In this document: one piece after another, positions 10,977 to 23,600 of the stretch
Position numbering within the stretch: the first letter of the stretch is position 1
Layout of the letters: each line of letters opens with the position of its first letter
Origin: Mya arenaria
Lineage: Eukaryota; Mollusca; Bivalvia; Myida; Myidae
Length of the DNA: 64,000 nt
Assembly (NCBI RefSeq): GCF_026914265.1
Contig: NC_069125.1
Location: forward strand, 66,453,479-66,517,478
Reading direction: 5' to 3'
Position numbers and translations under genes: made by a program
The notes under the pieces: model-generated
Database searches by the model: none
What the model was told of the DNA's origin: nothing
The model's input: only the letters and a program-made list of their open reading frames with translations

Positions 10977-13689
10977 TGTTAATCGACATGCTGTGAGTCT
11001 ACCAGCACTAGAAGCGCTTTAATTTACCAAACGATGCGGGATTTTCCGATTTTATTTTATTTCTCTTCATTTGAAGCAGGTTTGATTATACATGTACATC
11101 CTGTCTTGTCTAAAATAATAGACGTTCAAAACAGGATTAACCATGTAAAAATAGTAAAATATTCCGTCCACGTGCAAATCCTGTCCTGACCGAACGAAGA
11201 GCGTAAAGGGGGGGGGGGGGGCAATTGGATTGCAGTACGTGCTGAAACGTGGATTTCATCCCCAATCGTTGAGCCAGTTTATCGCGGATGACCGAATTAA
11301 TTTTCAGTTTTATTTCCAGTTAAAATGCTGTAAATGCACATACATATTTGCATAAACCAATGTTGTTGATTTTTATTGTGGCCTGATATATGCTGCTCAT
11401 CGCAACATCAAAACTTCCTATGTGACGGTCTTGTAACATAACAAGTATTAAATAGACCTGACAAGAAGGCGTATTGTTTTTTCAAAAATAAAATATGAAC
11501 GACTCAAGAAAGAAATTGATAAATTGATGAAAAAAATGAAATTCGCACAATCATAACACTCTTTACCAAACAACATTTTGTAAGCTGAATTATATTTAAT
11601 ACTATCAATTAACGGCAGGAAATGCACGCAAACAATGTGCGCTCCTTGGAATGAAACACCGTCCGTGCTAGGAAATAAGCAGGTTCATGTTTGAAGAACA
11701 AGTTACACATGTCTTTATACAGAAAGTTCACTTATACGAAAGCACATAGAATGAACTTTCGTAAAAGGGCATTTCCTGTCCATATCCTCTTTATATACAG
11801 CACACCCCCATTTAAGTTATCCGAGGATGTGTTTCCTAAACCCAATTATTTAAAATAAAAGGACCAAACATAAACAGATAATTATGTACAGATACCCCCA
11901 GTCCCTTAAAAGTATATTTTTATTTCAATACAGGAGAAAAAGAGTACAGAAATACGCCGGAAATGCGCCATTTCGGACTAGAAAATGTTTTTAAAAAACA
12001 CCCCTGTCAACACTTTAAACCAAATTAATTTGGGTTCTGAGGAAGGGGGCGAAAATCAAAATGTTACGCCCCTAAGTTACACCCCCTCTAAAATAAAATC
12101 CTTGAGCCGCCCCTGGTGTCGCCAATATTTGTTCTAGGAAAGGTCATTATGACCTCGACATTTGACCCAAAATAAATACAGTTTTCATTGCCAGGTTTGA
12201 TAGCATAGGTAAATCATATCACGTGAAAAGGTCAAGTGGAACGCCATCATGGCGTTAATGACACCAATGAAAATATTTCTTGTTTAGAGCCGTATATGGT
12301 ATTGTGAATCAAGCTATGGAAACCATTTTAAATAGTATTTATTTTCGGTTTGCACGTAAATAATAATAAGAAAAAAACTTCAACCCTGTTTAAAGTCGTA
12401 AGACATATAGTTCAAGACTAGTGAAACATGATCCTACATGCAGCACATGAATATACACAACTCGTACTTTTGTACTTATGCTATTTACAAGAGGCGTAAA
12501 GCTTAAGATTTAGAACACAAACTTAACAATTATAGACGGTGTGTACTTTTATTTTGGAAAACTAACATATATAAATTATAAATTTTCATCACCATATTCA
12601 TATTTATTTTGAATCCATTTACTAAAATCTTCGGTCAGATTATTGAACATTATCGTTATTTTGTAGTAAATAATATTAACTGTTGTGATGAGCGAGATAT
12701 TAACTCCTTACATAAATACGTAGCATGCATGCAGTATAGAGTTTTTGAAGTAGAAACTATTTAACAGTTGTTTGTCTAAAGTGAATGAAAATGAACTTTA
12801 CAAAGATGTACAGACGTCGTAAAAGAATCTATTTTCTTTCATGCTTTATGATGAAATATGGGGTTTAAACAGTGAAATAACAACAGTGAAAATATCAATT
12901 TGATATTTTCACTGCAAAATAAGAAGTGAAAATATCAATTTTCAGAACTACTTTTAAAATCCTTTGTTGTTACATGTACAGTACTTGCCTTATAAATTTA
13001 AATAAATATATAATTGGAAATTAACAACTTACCGTTTATTACCGGTTATCCCGTTTATCAAACATTTTACTGATCTTTGAAGCTGAATGTTCGAACATTT
13101 GCTTTCATTCCAAACAAATTAAAGACAAAAACAACTGTTCGAACATAAATAAAATTTTATAGCATCATTCAAATGTATTTTGAACTGTTAACCGTTGGAG
13201 TACGTAAAATGAGCTTCCTGGAGAATTTACACAACAATTTACAGATAGATCCGATATTTTTTACCCCACCCACATCTCAAAATGTGTCAACAAACTAGCG
13301 TGGCATATACTCTTCTGGAAAACAAACATTTTAAAGCGAAACAGACTGGTCTCTGACAGTAAGATGACTGAATATTAACTTTCTATAAAAACACGCGTAT
13401 ATGCAGTCTTAAACTAAGAAGAATGGTTAAAATCCAATGAGTATCCACATTTGTTTTGCTAACACATTTGACCTTCCAAATTTTCATTCTATAAATAGCG
13501 GCGTAGTAATTTGGTTAAAATAAAGTGTTTTCAATATTTTTTGGAACATTTGTGCACTAATAATACTTCATTTTTTACTGTTCATAAAGCTTTGCAAGAA
13601 AAAACGAGCGAATATTAAGCTATAAGAATGAATAGCAGAGAACTATTTCTCAGCAAACCGAAAGTAGAAAAGTTGACAGCTATAATTAT
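10977..13689. other. Intergenic DNA, no supported gene
   Basis: AT-rich with no long frame. It holds a run of G at about 11208-11221, a GC-richer repeat-like stretch near 12040-12120, and the palindrome at 12884-12914 listed separately. Confidence 0.5.
12884..12914. repeat. Perfect 31-bp palindrome
   Basis: Two 15-base arms, CAGTGAAAATATCAA and its exact complement, around a single T. A further direct copy of AGTGAAAATATCAATTT follows at 12926-12942. It could be the fused or trimmed ends of a small fold-back element. Confidence 0.85.
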
Positions 13690-13966
13690 GCATGCGGGGC
13701 GCTCCATGGGTAGCGGCGTAAAGCCCACCCTTTTCAAAAAGAGGGTAATTCAGAAATAAATAAAAAAACAAATAAAACTCCGAAAATAAGCATAAAAGAA
13801 ATAGAAAATTTGTTTATTTCAGTGTAAGATCGTATTTAATTTCACTCGTGATCATAAAAAAAACTACATTTTCACTCCAGGCTTCGCCACTCGTGAAAAT
13901 ATGTTTTTTCTATGACACTCGTGAAATAAAATACGATCTTACACTGAAATAAACAAATATCCTCTA
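13690..13966. mobile_element. Partial copy of the 883-bp palindromic-end element
   Basis: It matches the right part of the 1514-2396 element: CCATGGGTAGCGGCGTA, the CTTTTCAAAAAGAGGGT-like stretch, AAGCATAAAAGAAATAGAAAA, then the terminal inverted pair. Here the terminal hairpin is better preserved: ATTTCAGTGTAAGATCG at about 13818 pairs with its complement at about 13930-13950, and CACTCGTGA occurs in both arms. The right end, ACAAATATCCTCTA, matches. The left end of the element was not found. Confidence 0.6.
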
Positions 13967-14297
13967 TATACTACCATTCTATGAATGTATGACGTTGAAA
14001 TACCAATAATAGACGCCAGTCGACAGTTTTAAGACATATGGCAACCGCTAATATGTCTTGTATACGCGCCTTTAAAGATAAAAAATCTTGCGCAAACACA
14101 CTGCAAAAACGTAATTTTATACTATGTTTAATATGCATAATACTGTTTTGATTCACAATGTCAGAGCCTATAAATGCATGTTTCAAATTTGATAAAAAAA
14201 ACAATCACGGCTTATTGTACAATTTTAAGACATATCGAACATTAAAAAAAAGATATCGTTATGTGTTTTAATTGCTATTTCAACCATTTAATCTATA

Positions 14298-15200
14298 CAC
14301 AAGAGGCCCATGAGGCCTTTGCTCTACTGGCATGGCTCTTGTGGTCATTTTTAATCCAGAGAATGTATGTATGGGTAAAAGGCAACAGACATATAGTTCA
14401 CGTTTTTTGTTTGGGTTACCTGAAAACGTTGCACGTTCAACATCTGAGGACAGAAAGTGTTGTAAGCAGATTAGTTGTATGAACTTATTAATATGTGCCA
14501 CGCCAAGGTCATCTGACAAAAATAAAAATGCTTTCAAAACTGTACTCATGGTCAAAATTTCATTTCTGTAGCTTTAAAAATAAAATAAAATGTCAAAAGG
14601 TCAAAGTCAAGGTCATCCGAGGATAACATTGATGCTTGTTTCCAAAACTGTACACATGGTCCAAATATCATTGCTGTAGCTTTAAAAATAAAAAAGGTCA
14701 AAAGGGGTGGGGCAAAGGGTCATAATTTCAACTGTTTCGCTTGAGAGTCATCATATGATGTTCCATAACAAATATCAAAGGTATGAGCCTTGTGGTTTGA
14801 AAGAAGAAGATTTTGAAAATATTTCTTGAATAAGGCTCTAGGAAACTTGTGACCACGGGGCAGTGCTAGTTTTGACACCAGTGGCATACTTTGAACAACC
14901 ATGGTAGCAGACCACTAAATTAGTTCAATTTAAGTAAAGCAAACCTGTGAACCCCGGGGGATGGCCAGTAATGACCACAGGGGCATAATTTGAACAAACA
15001 TTTTCAAGCAATTGTGCTAAGATGGATGCGCGAACACACAAAAAGATTTTCAAACATTTCCCAATTTAAGTATTCCAAAACCTGTGAACCCTGGGGCGTG
15101 GCCAGTAAAGACCCCGGTGGCATAATTTGAACAAACATGTACCACCAATTTTGTTTAGATGAATGCGCGAACTACAGACACTTTGGCCAATAGAGCTAAA
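14298..15200 (+). mobile_element. ACAAGAGGCCC-type repeat, copy A
   Basis: It starts ACAAGAGGCCCATGAGGCCT, a small hairpin, followed by TTGCTCTACTGGCATGGC. The same order of sequence is found at 63459-63979. The core holds two or three diverged units containing AACCTGTGAACCC, GGCCAGTAATGACC and ATAATTTGAACAAACAT. Non-coding. The 3' limit is approximate. Confidence 0.65.
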
Positions 15201-15539
15201 AATGGCCTTTGGACTTTTAACAAGAACAAGGCAGAGTAATTCACAAAATCAACTGCAGAACTAAAAAGGAAGTTGTCTCCCTTTAATCCTAGACTTGACT
15301 TCACATGTAAACTTGGCTAAAAATAGACAATTGCTTATGCAGACTTGGCTAATACAGGTTAGCTAAAAAAGCATTTTTTTAAAACTTTCAATGCCCATAA
15401 TCTAGGCATGCATGGGCGGATCGGGCTGGTTTTCGAAAAGAACCAAGCTCTGATGGATATCTAAATACTGTACAAGTTTCATGAAAATCGGACAAAATAA
15501 ATGCAAAATTATAGCCTCTTAAATGTTCACAATTTTTTT

Positions 15540-16510
15540 TTTAAGATTTGACATGGTCACCTTGTTTTTGATCCGATGCGACCTAGTTTCAAAGTAATCA
15601 AACATTTCATCGAGCAAAATATTCTAATCAAGTTTCATGAAGATTGTGGATATACTGTAACTGTTTCTTCCCAAGACTTCTCTAACATTTCACCTAATGA
15701 CCTAGTTTTCGACCCAGGAAAAACTCTTAATTTCTACCAAAATACCATCAAGGGGAATATTCTGACCACAGTTTAAACAAAGATTGATCAATCAATGCCA
15801 ATATTTGGTTACAGACAAGGTTTTTTTTCTTTCTTTTAAATGACTTAGTTTCTCACCTTTTAAGACTCAGTCCCAACATGTGAATGACTTCATCAAGAGA
15901 AACGTTCTGATTAAGTTTTAAAAAAAATGTATCAAATATATTGCCTCTAATACGTTATAAATATCATTTCGATGATTTCACCTATTATACCTATTTACCT
16001 CACAATATGACCCACTTTTGAAATACGATTCGATTTTATCAAGGGTAACATTCTGTTTGAACATAATCTGATTACCATGATGGTTCCAGACAAAAAAAAC
16101 CCGAAGATTTGTCCTAGTGACCTGTTTTTGTCCACATGTGACCCAGTTTTACATTTGCACAACAGTTCATCAAGTGGGAACATTCTGACTGAGTTTGGTG
16201 AATAATGGACCAAATATGATGCCTCCAGTGTATTTCAACGATTTGACTTAGTTACCTAGTTTTTGACTACATGTGATCGACCTTTACAAGCGACTGAGAC
16301 TGGTTAAAAGGGAACAGTATGACCAAGTTTGAACATCATAAAAACCAATCCTTACCGATGGTTCCAAACAAAAAATATAAGATTTGACTCAGAGACCAAA
16401 GGGAAACATTCTGATTAAGTTTAAATATTTGACCAAATATAATGCCTCTTTTAGTTCCAAATAATGTTTTGAGATTTGACCTAGTGCTCTTGTTTTAGCC
16501 CCATGTAATC
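15540..16510. repeat. Diverged tandem array, about 140-bp unit
   Basis: About seven or eight degenerate units. Each carries a version of GATTTGACCTAGTGACCTAG, TTTTTGACCCCATGTGACC, and CATTCTGACCAAGTTTGA. Units are spaced about 130-150 bp and differ a great deal, so this is an old array. The preceding 15380-15540 (TTTCATGAAAATCGGAC) is probably the entry part of the same repeat. Confidence 0.65.
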
Positions 16511-18805
16511 CCGAACAGAAAACAATCAGACTATCGGAAAAGTACCTCGAAATGTATTTTGAAATGCCAGTTCATTTCATAACCCAAAATAGACCTGTAA
16601 AGTCTTCTTGTCGTCAATATATTAAATGAAGTGAGAACAGCAACGCAATGAGTTACGTAAACATATTTTGGAATCTTGCCAGAAGTTACTGAGTAATGTA
16701 TTGATTATAAATTCGTATTAAACATTAAGCTATGATATCTGTATGCTTATAGTATGTTGTTAAAACCAAATTGTAACGGACGAAAAGTCGAACACCGATG
16801 GCACATAACCGAACTTCAGTTTCAATGTTTAAATCCAATGTAAACTTATATAGAATCAATGGAAGATGCCAGGAGGTAATAAACAAAATGACGACTTCTT
16901 TGACAGTGATTAGAATTTGTTGGCGATAAAAAAAGTACACTGGTAGAACTACATGTAGGCGACGACTATGAAGTTTCAATAATAATTGCGTACCTAGATT
17001 TTGAACAACATATTTCATAGTACAATTCTCCTAGATTTCAAAAAGACGAGCATTTACCCCAGTTTCATGATGATAGCATCACAACAGAAATACGACGTCG
17101 GATCGGCCACGGCGTCGGCAATAAAAAAAGACGTATATCACTATTATTATCGGTCCTCTACGGAAAATTGGACATAAAATGGCCAACCTATATTGAGGTT
17201 GTCAATGATACCAATTACTAAGGTACCGTTTCGAATAGAATGATCATACTCTACTGTAATGAATGAGAAATCGTTCTTGTGTGGATTCAAAACTGTTTTA
17301 CGCATGAATGGTATAGATCTTTGGATAAAATTCGCAACTCCTCGGCCATTTTTATGTTTTCGATAAAAATGGCCGAGGAGCTCCGAATGTTATCCAAGTT
17401 AACTTTCAGTCCATATTATACGAATTGAAGCTGTAATCAAATTCAACGTGAAGAAAGGAACTGTTAATTTTGTAATTGAGGAGCTATCGAATAATTCAAT
17501 TTGATTATATTTGTACATGTTTTGATCTTATTCCAAGAAAATATGTTAAACGATATTATTTTACCTATCCGTATGTGTACAAGTTCATAAAGTTCAGTAT
17601 TGAACTCAAGCAGAGACAAGACATGTTAAAGTGATCCTTTGTTTGCAAAAGAAGCTTTGTGCTTTAGGCGAGCAACGTTGAATGTGGAACTTTAACGTTG
17701 TTTCGGTTCATTACATAGTTTCAACATATTACTCATTTTCAAATTATTTTAGTTCAAATTTTGTATCAACTGTTCGTTCACGATATTTGTGAGAACATAC
17801 GTCGTTACGAAGCCAATATACAGTGTTAACGTCTTCATAAACTAAAGCGTCGACGTAAGAATACCGACAACATAGAAAATCAAACCAACGTCGGTTTTCT
17901 GACGTCATGCCGACGTTTGAATACATCGTGTTTAGTCGGTTAATGTTATTATGTGAAACTATATAAAATATTTCAACTTCAGTGTTCGTGTGTGCACGTA
18001 TTGTTCTATAAAATGTTTCTAAAATACGAGTTTAACTAGAACCCTAACGGAACGCAAAGTCGCAAACGTTGCAAAATGCAATTTAGAATTACAAAACAAT
18101 ATATTGCCTCTGGTACACGAAAGAGTGCAGAAGCCTATGTTGCAATGCGATATGAAATGCAATATTAACGTATGTGTTCGTGCGTACATAGTGCACCATT
18201 CAATCAATAGATCTGTCGTTCTTGACAACAATGTCCGAGCCTTCTTACCTCACTACCTATAAAGGCATTAGCATTTGATTTTTCTTATGAACAATTTTAT
18301 TAATGCAACGAGTTTGGATTCATTACTTTGTTTATTTACAATATTTAAATACTCATTGAACATTAACATTATTATAAATATACAAGTACATTAAACTCAA
18401 TTCGAACTGATCGATCGTATTATGGTCAGATTACGTTGGGTAAATGGAAGGATTTGGTTATGGATTGGTCGAAACACGGTCGTGTATATAAACAAAGTAA
18501 AATGAGCCTTGTCACGCTTACAACCTATCAACGCTTTCATTACAAATCACAACAGGCATTGTCACCAATTTAACATATATGTACCTTTGAAACAGTTTCA
18601 AATAATAGGCCGTCCTCTTCAATAAAAGTATAACACTTCTCCATACACGCTGTGCTCAGTTGGGCTAAAATGCATGCATGCACATTACAACATATATTAT
18701 AAATAAAGAAACCGTGCTTACAATGTGACCATGTTAATCAAGCAACTACACATGTACTTTACTATTTATTCTATATAAAAGTGATAATCTAAAACAAAAT
18801 TATTT
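16511..18805. other. Intergenic DNA, no supported gene
   Basis: No convincing frame. The interval 17750-17930 is richer in CpG and ACGTCG words than its surroundings but encodes nothing I recognise. The hairpin at 17321-17397 is listed separately. Confidence 0.5.
17321..17397. mobile_element. Miniature fold-back element (77 bp hairpin)
   Basis: An 18-base perfect stem, CTCCTCGGCCATTTTTAT with its complement, around a 7-base loop (GTTTTCG). The pairing extends outward with a few mismatches through TTGGATAA / TTATCCAA. The whole unit is almost nothing but stem, as expected for a very short fold-back MITE. Confidence 0.75.
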
Positions 18806-19620
18806 AAACAAGAGCGGTCGTAAGACAGCGCGCTCGACTACGCCGCTTTGACTTACAATACAATAACGATGTAATAATACCAAGTTTGGTCTCTTTATGT
18901 CAAACCTAACTAAAATTATTTGATACATAAGGTGACTTTGATGCTGCCCTCCCACCAGCCCGCCCAAACAATGACGCAAGTCATTCAAATAACTTGATTT
19001 CCCATTATGAAAATGTGGTTAAGAATATACAAATATGCCTTTCAAAGGAAATTAAAAAAAAAATAAAAAAATCAAGGGCCATAACTTATATTTAGGCTTA
19101 AAACGGAGTTATTTTTCTTGTTGTAAGATGGTCGTAAATAATTTTGAATTTTATTAAGTGCATTTAATGAACGGTATAGAAGTTTTTTTTATTAAAATCC
19201 CAACTTGCCCTTAACTTTTACTTGCCTAAAACTTTAACCTAAGTCAATCAGGGGCCATAACTTGTATTAATGATATGGAGTTATGTAACCTCATTGGGTG
19301 ATGGTCCTGAACAATTGTGTGAAGTATTAAGTCAATTGAATGAAGGGTATAGAAGTTATTAAACAATATCCCAACCTGCCCTAAAACTTTAACCTAAGTT
19401 CCATAGTCAATCAGGGGCCATAATTTGTATAAAAGATAATATTGAGTTATCTAACCTCATTATGGGATGGCCCTGAACAACTGTGTGAAGTATTAAGTCA
19501 ATTGAATGTAGGGTATTGGACTTATAAGTGAAAATCCCAACTTGCCCTAAAACTTTAACCGGACGCCGACGCTGGGGCGAGTAGTATAGCCCACCTATTC
19601 TTCGAATAGTCGAGCTAAAA
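18806..19620 (+). mobile_element. ACAAGAG-type repeat, divergent subfamily, about 165-bp units
   Basis: It begins AACAAGAGCGGTCGTAAGAC and ends TTCGAATAGTCGAGCTAAAA, with the inverted pair GCTCGACTA / TAGTCGAGC inside the ends. The core is different from copy 1: three to four units with CAGGGGCCATAACTTGTAT, GTGAAGTATTAAGTCAATTG and CCCAACTTGCCCTAAAACTT. Shared ends with an unrelated core show that one mobilising system moves different satellites. Confidence 0.7.
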
Positions 19621-20450
19621 ACGTAAGCTATTATAAAAGGAAGGAAAAAATCATTAGCTATATAATGAACACACATCTGAACAGCTCCGGAAGATAATCT
19701 AAGGTTTTTTATTCTATCATTAAACAAAATAAGATTGACCTTCATAACCGTTAATAAGTTTAAACTGAATGTTTCCAAATAGTATCACCGCTAAAACCAA
19801 AAACTACCTATTTAATTATAGATGTATAAATATGTTTTAAATCAGCTCTTTAATGTACATTATCACACAGAAGACAAGCGGCTGTAGTAGCATCTGCAGC
19901 ATTCTCCGGAGACTTGGTATTCTTGGCATGAGAATTACAAAAATATCGAAGGACCAGCAATCACTTCACGGATAGATATTTTGATTCCTTGAACATTGTT
20001 GTCTTCCATAATATAAGGCTTTACATATTTACTAAACAAAATTTTGGAGAATTTGGCTACAATATACATGTGTTTGGAAATTTCACAAAATGTTCTAACA
20101 AAGAGCATGTAATCAAATCCTGTCAAAAACGTATCACGGTGGTGAACTTGTGTCTAGTTCAATTTTATTATAAACCAGAGCTCATCTATACAAATTATGA
20201 GTATCCTGGTTCCTCTGAATTATGGAGAGGAATTCAAGATAAAATGTAATTGTATAGGTTTTACTACTGGAAAATTATTTTTAGAGTTTAAAATGTAAAT
20301 AGAAAATAGTAAAATTGAGTAAGCAAAAAAGGGTTAGCCAAGTCACCTGAGAATATGTGCTAGCAAAGTAAAAATTATATGTTACATGATAACTGTGTCT
20401 AACTGTTTTGATTATGCATTGTTATTCTTTTCTCATTCAACACACAAGCT
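19621..20450. other. DNA downstream of HSD17B12, no gene seen
   Basis: Two short overlapping frames on opposite strands (19935-20126 minus, 19989-20249 plus) without recognisable content. Confidence 0.4.
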
Positions 20451-20456
20451 TTTATT
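20451..20456 (-). terminator. Candidate polyadenylation signal of HSD17B12
   Basis: AATAAA on the minus strand, about 240 nt downstream of the HSD17B12 stop codon. It is the first such hexamer I found there. Confidence 0.45.
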
Positions 20457-20696
20457 CAAGAATTGCTGTTATGTCTTCTTAGAGGCGGCAGACCAGAATA
20501 TAGAGTCACTTCCCTGAAAATACACACATTGCATGCCACTGAGTGATCACAACTGGAATTCCCCTTCTTCAAATACATCTAATACCTCTTATATTGACAT
20601 AATATAAACTCATACAAATAGTGAGGAAAATTAATATGTTACCTTGCTAGAAAATGAGATATAATCACTTTACAAATCCAAAACTTACATGTTTAA

Positions 20697-23600
20697 TTAA
20701 CTGGATTTCTTTGCAGCAGCCTTCTTTTTAGCGCGTTTGGATACCGACAACAAGTTGTTAAATTGAAACTTGTCAGCCAAGGAACGAGGAATGATACCCA
20801 AGGCACTTTCCTACAAATTTTACAAAACTAGCAGTTACTTATTAATACTATTGCAATAGAACTTGGAAAGTGAACTTTATGAACATGATTTTTCAACAAG
20901 AGCTGTCACAGAGACAGCGCGCTCGACTATTCCGCCGTTTTTCAGTGTAAGGATTGAAAGGTTTTGGCAAAACATGCATGGATCACTGTTAGATTAGATT
21001 TCAATGCAATACATGATGTGCTGAGATAATAACATAAATGTGGTTGTATGCAAAATTTTGACCAGAATTTCTAAGTCTAATAATTAAAGGCCATTATTTG
21101 CAAAATACAGTTATTTCACTTTGTTATTCAAGTAGGTTGGGTGGTTGAATACCATTGTATAAAGTCTCAATGCAATACATCATGTAGTTGCTCAGATATT
21201 ATCCTACGTGTGCTAACATGCAAGACCTTAACCAGAATTTCTAAGCCACATAATAAAGGGGCAAAAATTATATAATATGAAAGATAGAATTATCTTACTT
21301 GTTTAGTATTGTGAGTATACTTTCAATGCAATACATGATATATTTGCTGAGATATGAGATATTGACTTAAATGTGGTTACATGCAAAACACCAGAATTTC
21401 TATGTCAAATAAAAAAGGGGCCATTATTTGAATATAATTCAAACAAGAGTTATCTAACTTGGTTAATTAAGTAGGTCGGATGGTTGAGTACCATTATATA
21501 AAGTCTCAATGCAATACCTCAAGAAGTTGCTGAGATATTAACCTAAGTGTGCTTACACACAAAACCTTAACCAGAATTTAGAAGTTGAATAATAAAGGGC
21601 AATTATATGCATTCAATGCAAACTAGAGTTATCCACCTTGATTAATTATGTAGGTTGGATGGTTGAGTACCATTGTATAAAGTCTCAATGCAATACCTTA
21701 AGTAGTTGCTAAGATATTAACCTATGTGTGCTTGCTCGCAAAACCTTAACCAGAATTTCGAAGTTGAATAATGAAGGGCAATTATTTGCATTAAATGCAA
21801 ACTAGAGTTATCTCACTTGGTTAATTAAGTAGGTTGGATGGTTGAGTACCATTGTATGAAGTCTCAATGCAATACATCAAGTAGTTGCTGAGATATTAAT
21901 CTATGTGTTTGCACACAAAACCTTAACCAAGGTGTGACGCCGACGCCAGGGTGAGTAGTATAGCTCTCATTATTCTTCAAATAGTCGAGCTTAAAAGGAG
22001 CCATTATACATGTATATTCCCTTATAGAAGATCGGAGATTGACGTAACAGGCAGGATTACACCAGACTATTTTCGTATTTTAACAGAACATCTTACTCAC
22101 ATTTATAACTATTTGCTTTTAAAATCAGAAGATAATAAGATATTTAGAAAGAGGTTCCTTACAAAACATTCCAATTATACCATTTGTAATTTAAGTTGCA
22201 AGGTAATTGATCAACTGCAATAAGCAAAATCTACTAGTTATACATGGATCTATCATCCAAAGGTCACCTTATACAAACGAGAATTGCTTAGTTGCAGAAG
22301 GTAGGCTATTGGGTGGGGAAATAGATCACATTCTGCATGCTAAGTGTGTGCTAGGAAAGGATAAACAAACTACATAAGCTTAATGTGAAAAAGAAATTGC
22401 AAAGAAACTCAAAGATCTAGCTAAACTACTGGGTATAATCCAGAGTGAGTGCAATTAACCATGTACCAGTGTGATTTGAATTGAACTTATCATGTGCTTT
22501 TATCGACTCACAAATAAACTGATGTATTGATCAGCCAAATACATGATTGGCTACTGGTGCCTGGTTAATTAATATGCACATTACGCTGAGGAAAGACAAT
22601 GTGGTTTTATAAAGCACAGAATAATATTGGAAAACTAGGTGATATACTGAACCACAGCCAGATATCTACATGTACTTACCATAAAAGTATGTGGAAGGTA
22701 GCCACATGTCACTGCATCAAGGGTGACAGTATTCAGCGCTGACTTCACAAAAGTGGAGGCAGTAGGAATGAAGAGGCTGGATTTACGCATCTTGGTCATG
22801 TTGGTGCACACAAAATATGGATGCACACACTAAGACATGGAAAAAAAAAATATGTTTCTTAAAAAAAAATAACAGAGAACAGCTTTCTACAGTTTTTTTT
22901 ATGATAAATCTGACAGTCTAACAAGGGACGTTACTCGACAATTATAAGAGTCAAAGTTATAGTTCCTTGCTGTACCTGTGCATTGTGTAAACTTGTTCAA
23001 AATTTCATTTTAAGATCTTTTTACAGTTTTTGAGTTATGGCGCAAAAAAAATGATAACAACAATGCTATGATAATACGCAGACTTTCTAAAACAGACAAG
23101 CTAACAATGTTAGAAATAAAAGTTACCTGCACATTAATTCCTTTGTCAACATACTCATAGTTCAAACACTCTGACAAATACCTCACATACACCTGTAATA
23201 AGCGAAACCATAGAGAATTAACATAAAATTGTTCTAAAGCCATTGTAATGCTGCATAAATGTTACTTATTCCTACATTAACATTTCATCTTCTGAAATGC
23301 CAATAAGATCAAATATAATATCAGTGGCGGAAATTAGCACAAGCCTACATGCCCTGCACTGGTTAAATGCTTTCCGGGCTTCTGGATTTTATATAGCAGG
23401 GCTTGTTCAAAAATGAAATGCCAAGCATTAGAATAAGAATCTGGGCTTTCCCATCCAACAGACTAATTTTGATGACTGATATATAATGCAAATTTCAATT
23501 TTTACAGCACAATCACTTTTTTGCTTCTTTTATCTGTTCATGATATTGAAGAGTAAGAGGATAATCATGTCATTCAGTGACACGACCTGGATGCCATACC

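Noticed and set aside
19407-19778. 123-aa minus-strand frame
   Set aside because: About half is the 3' part of the ACAAGAG-type repeat at 18806-19620; the rest has no recognisable content.
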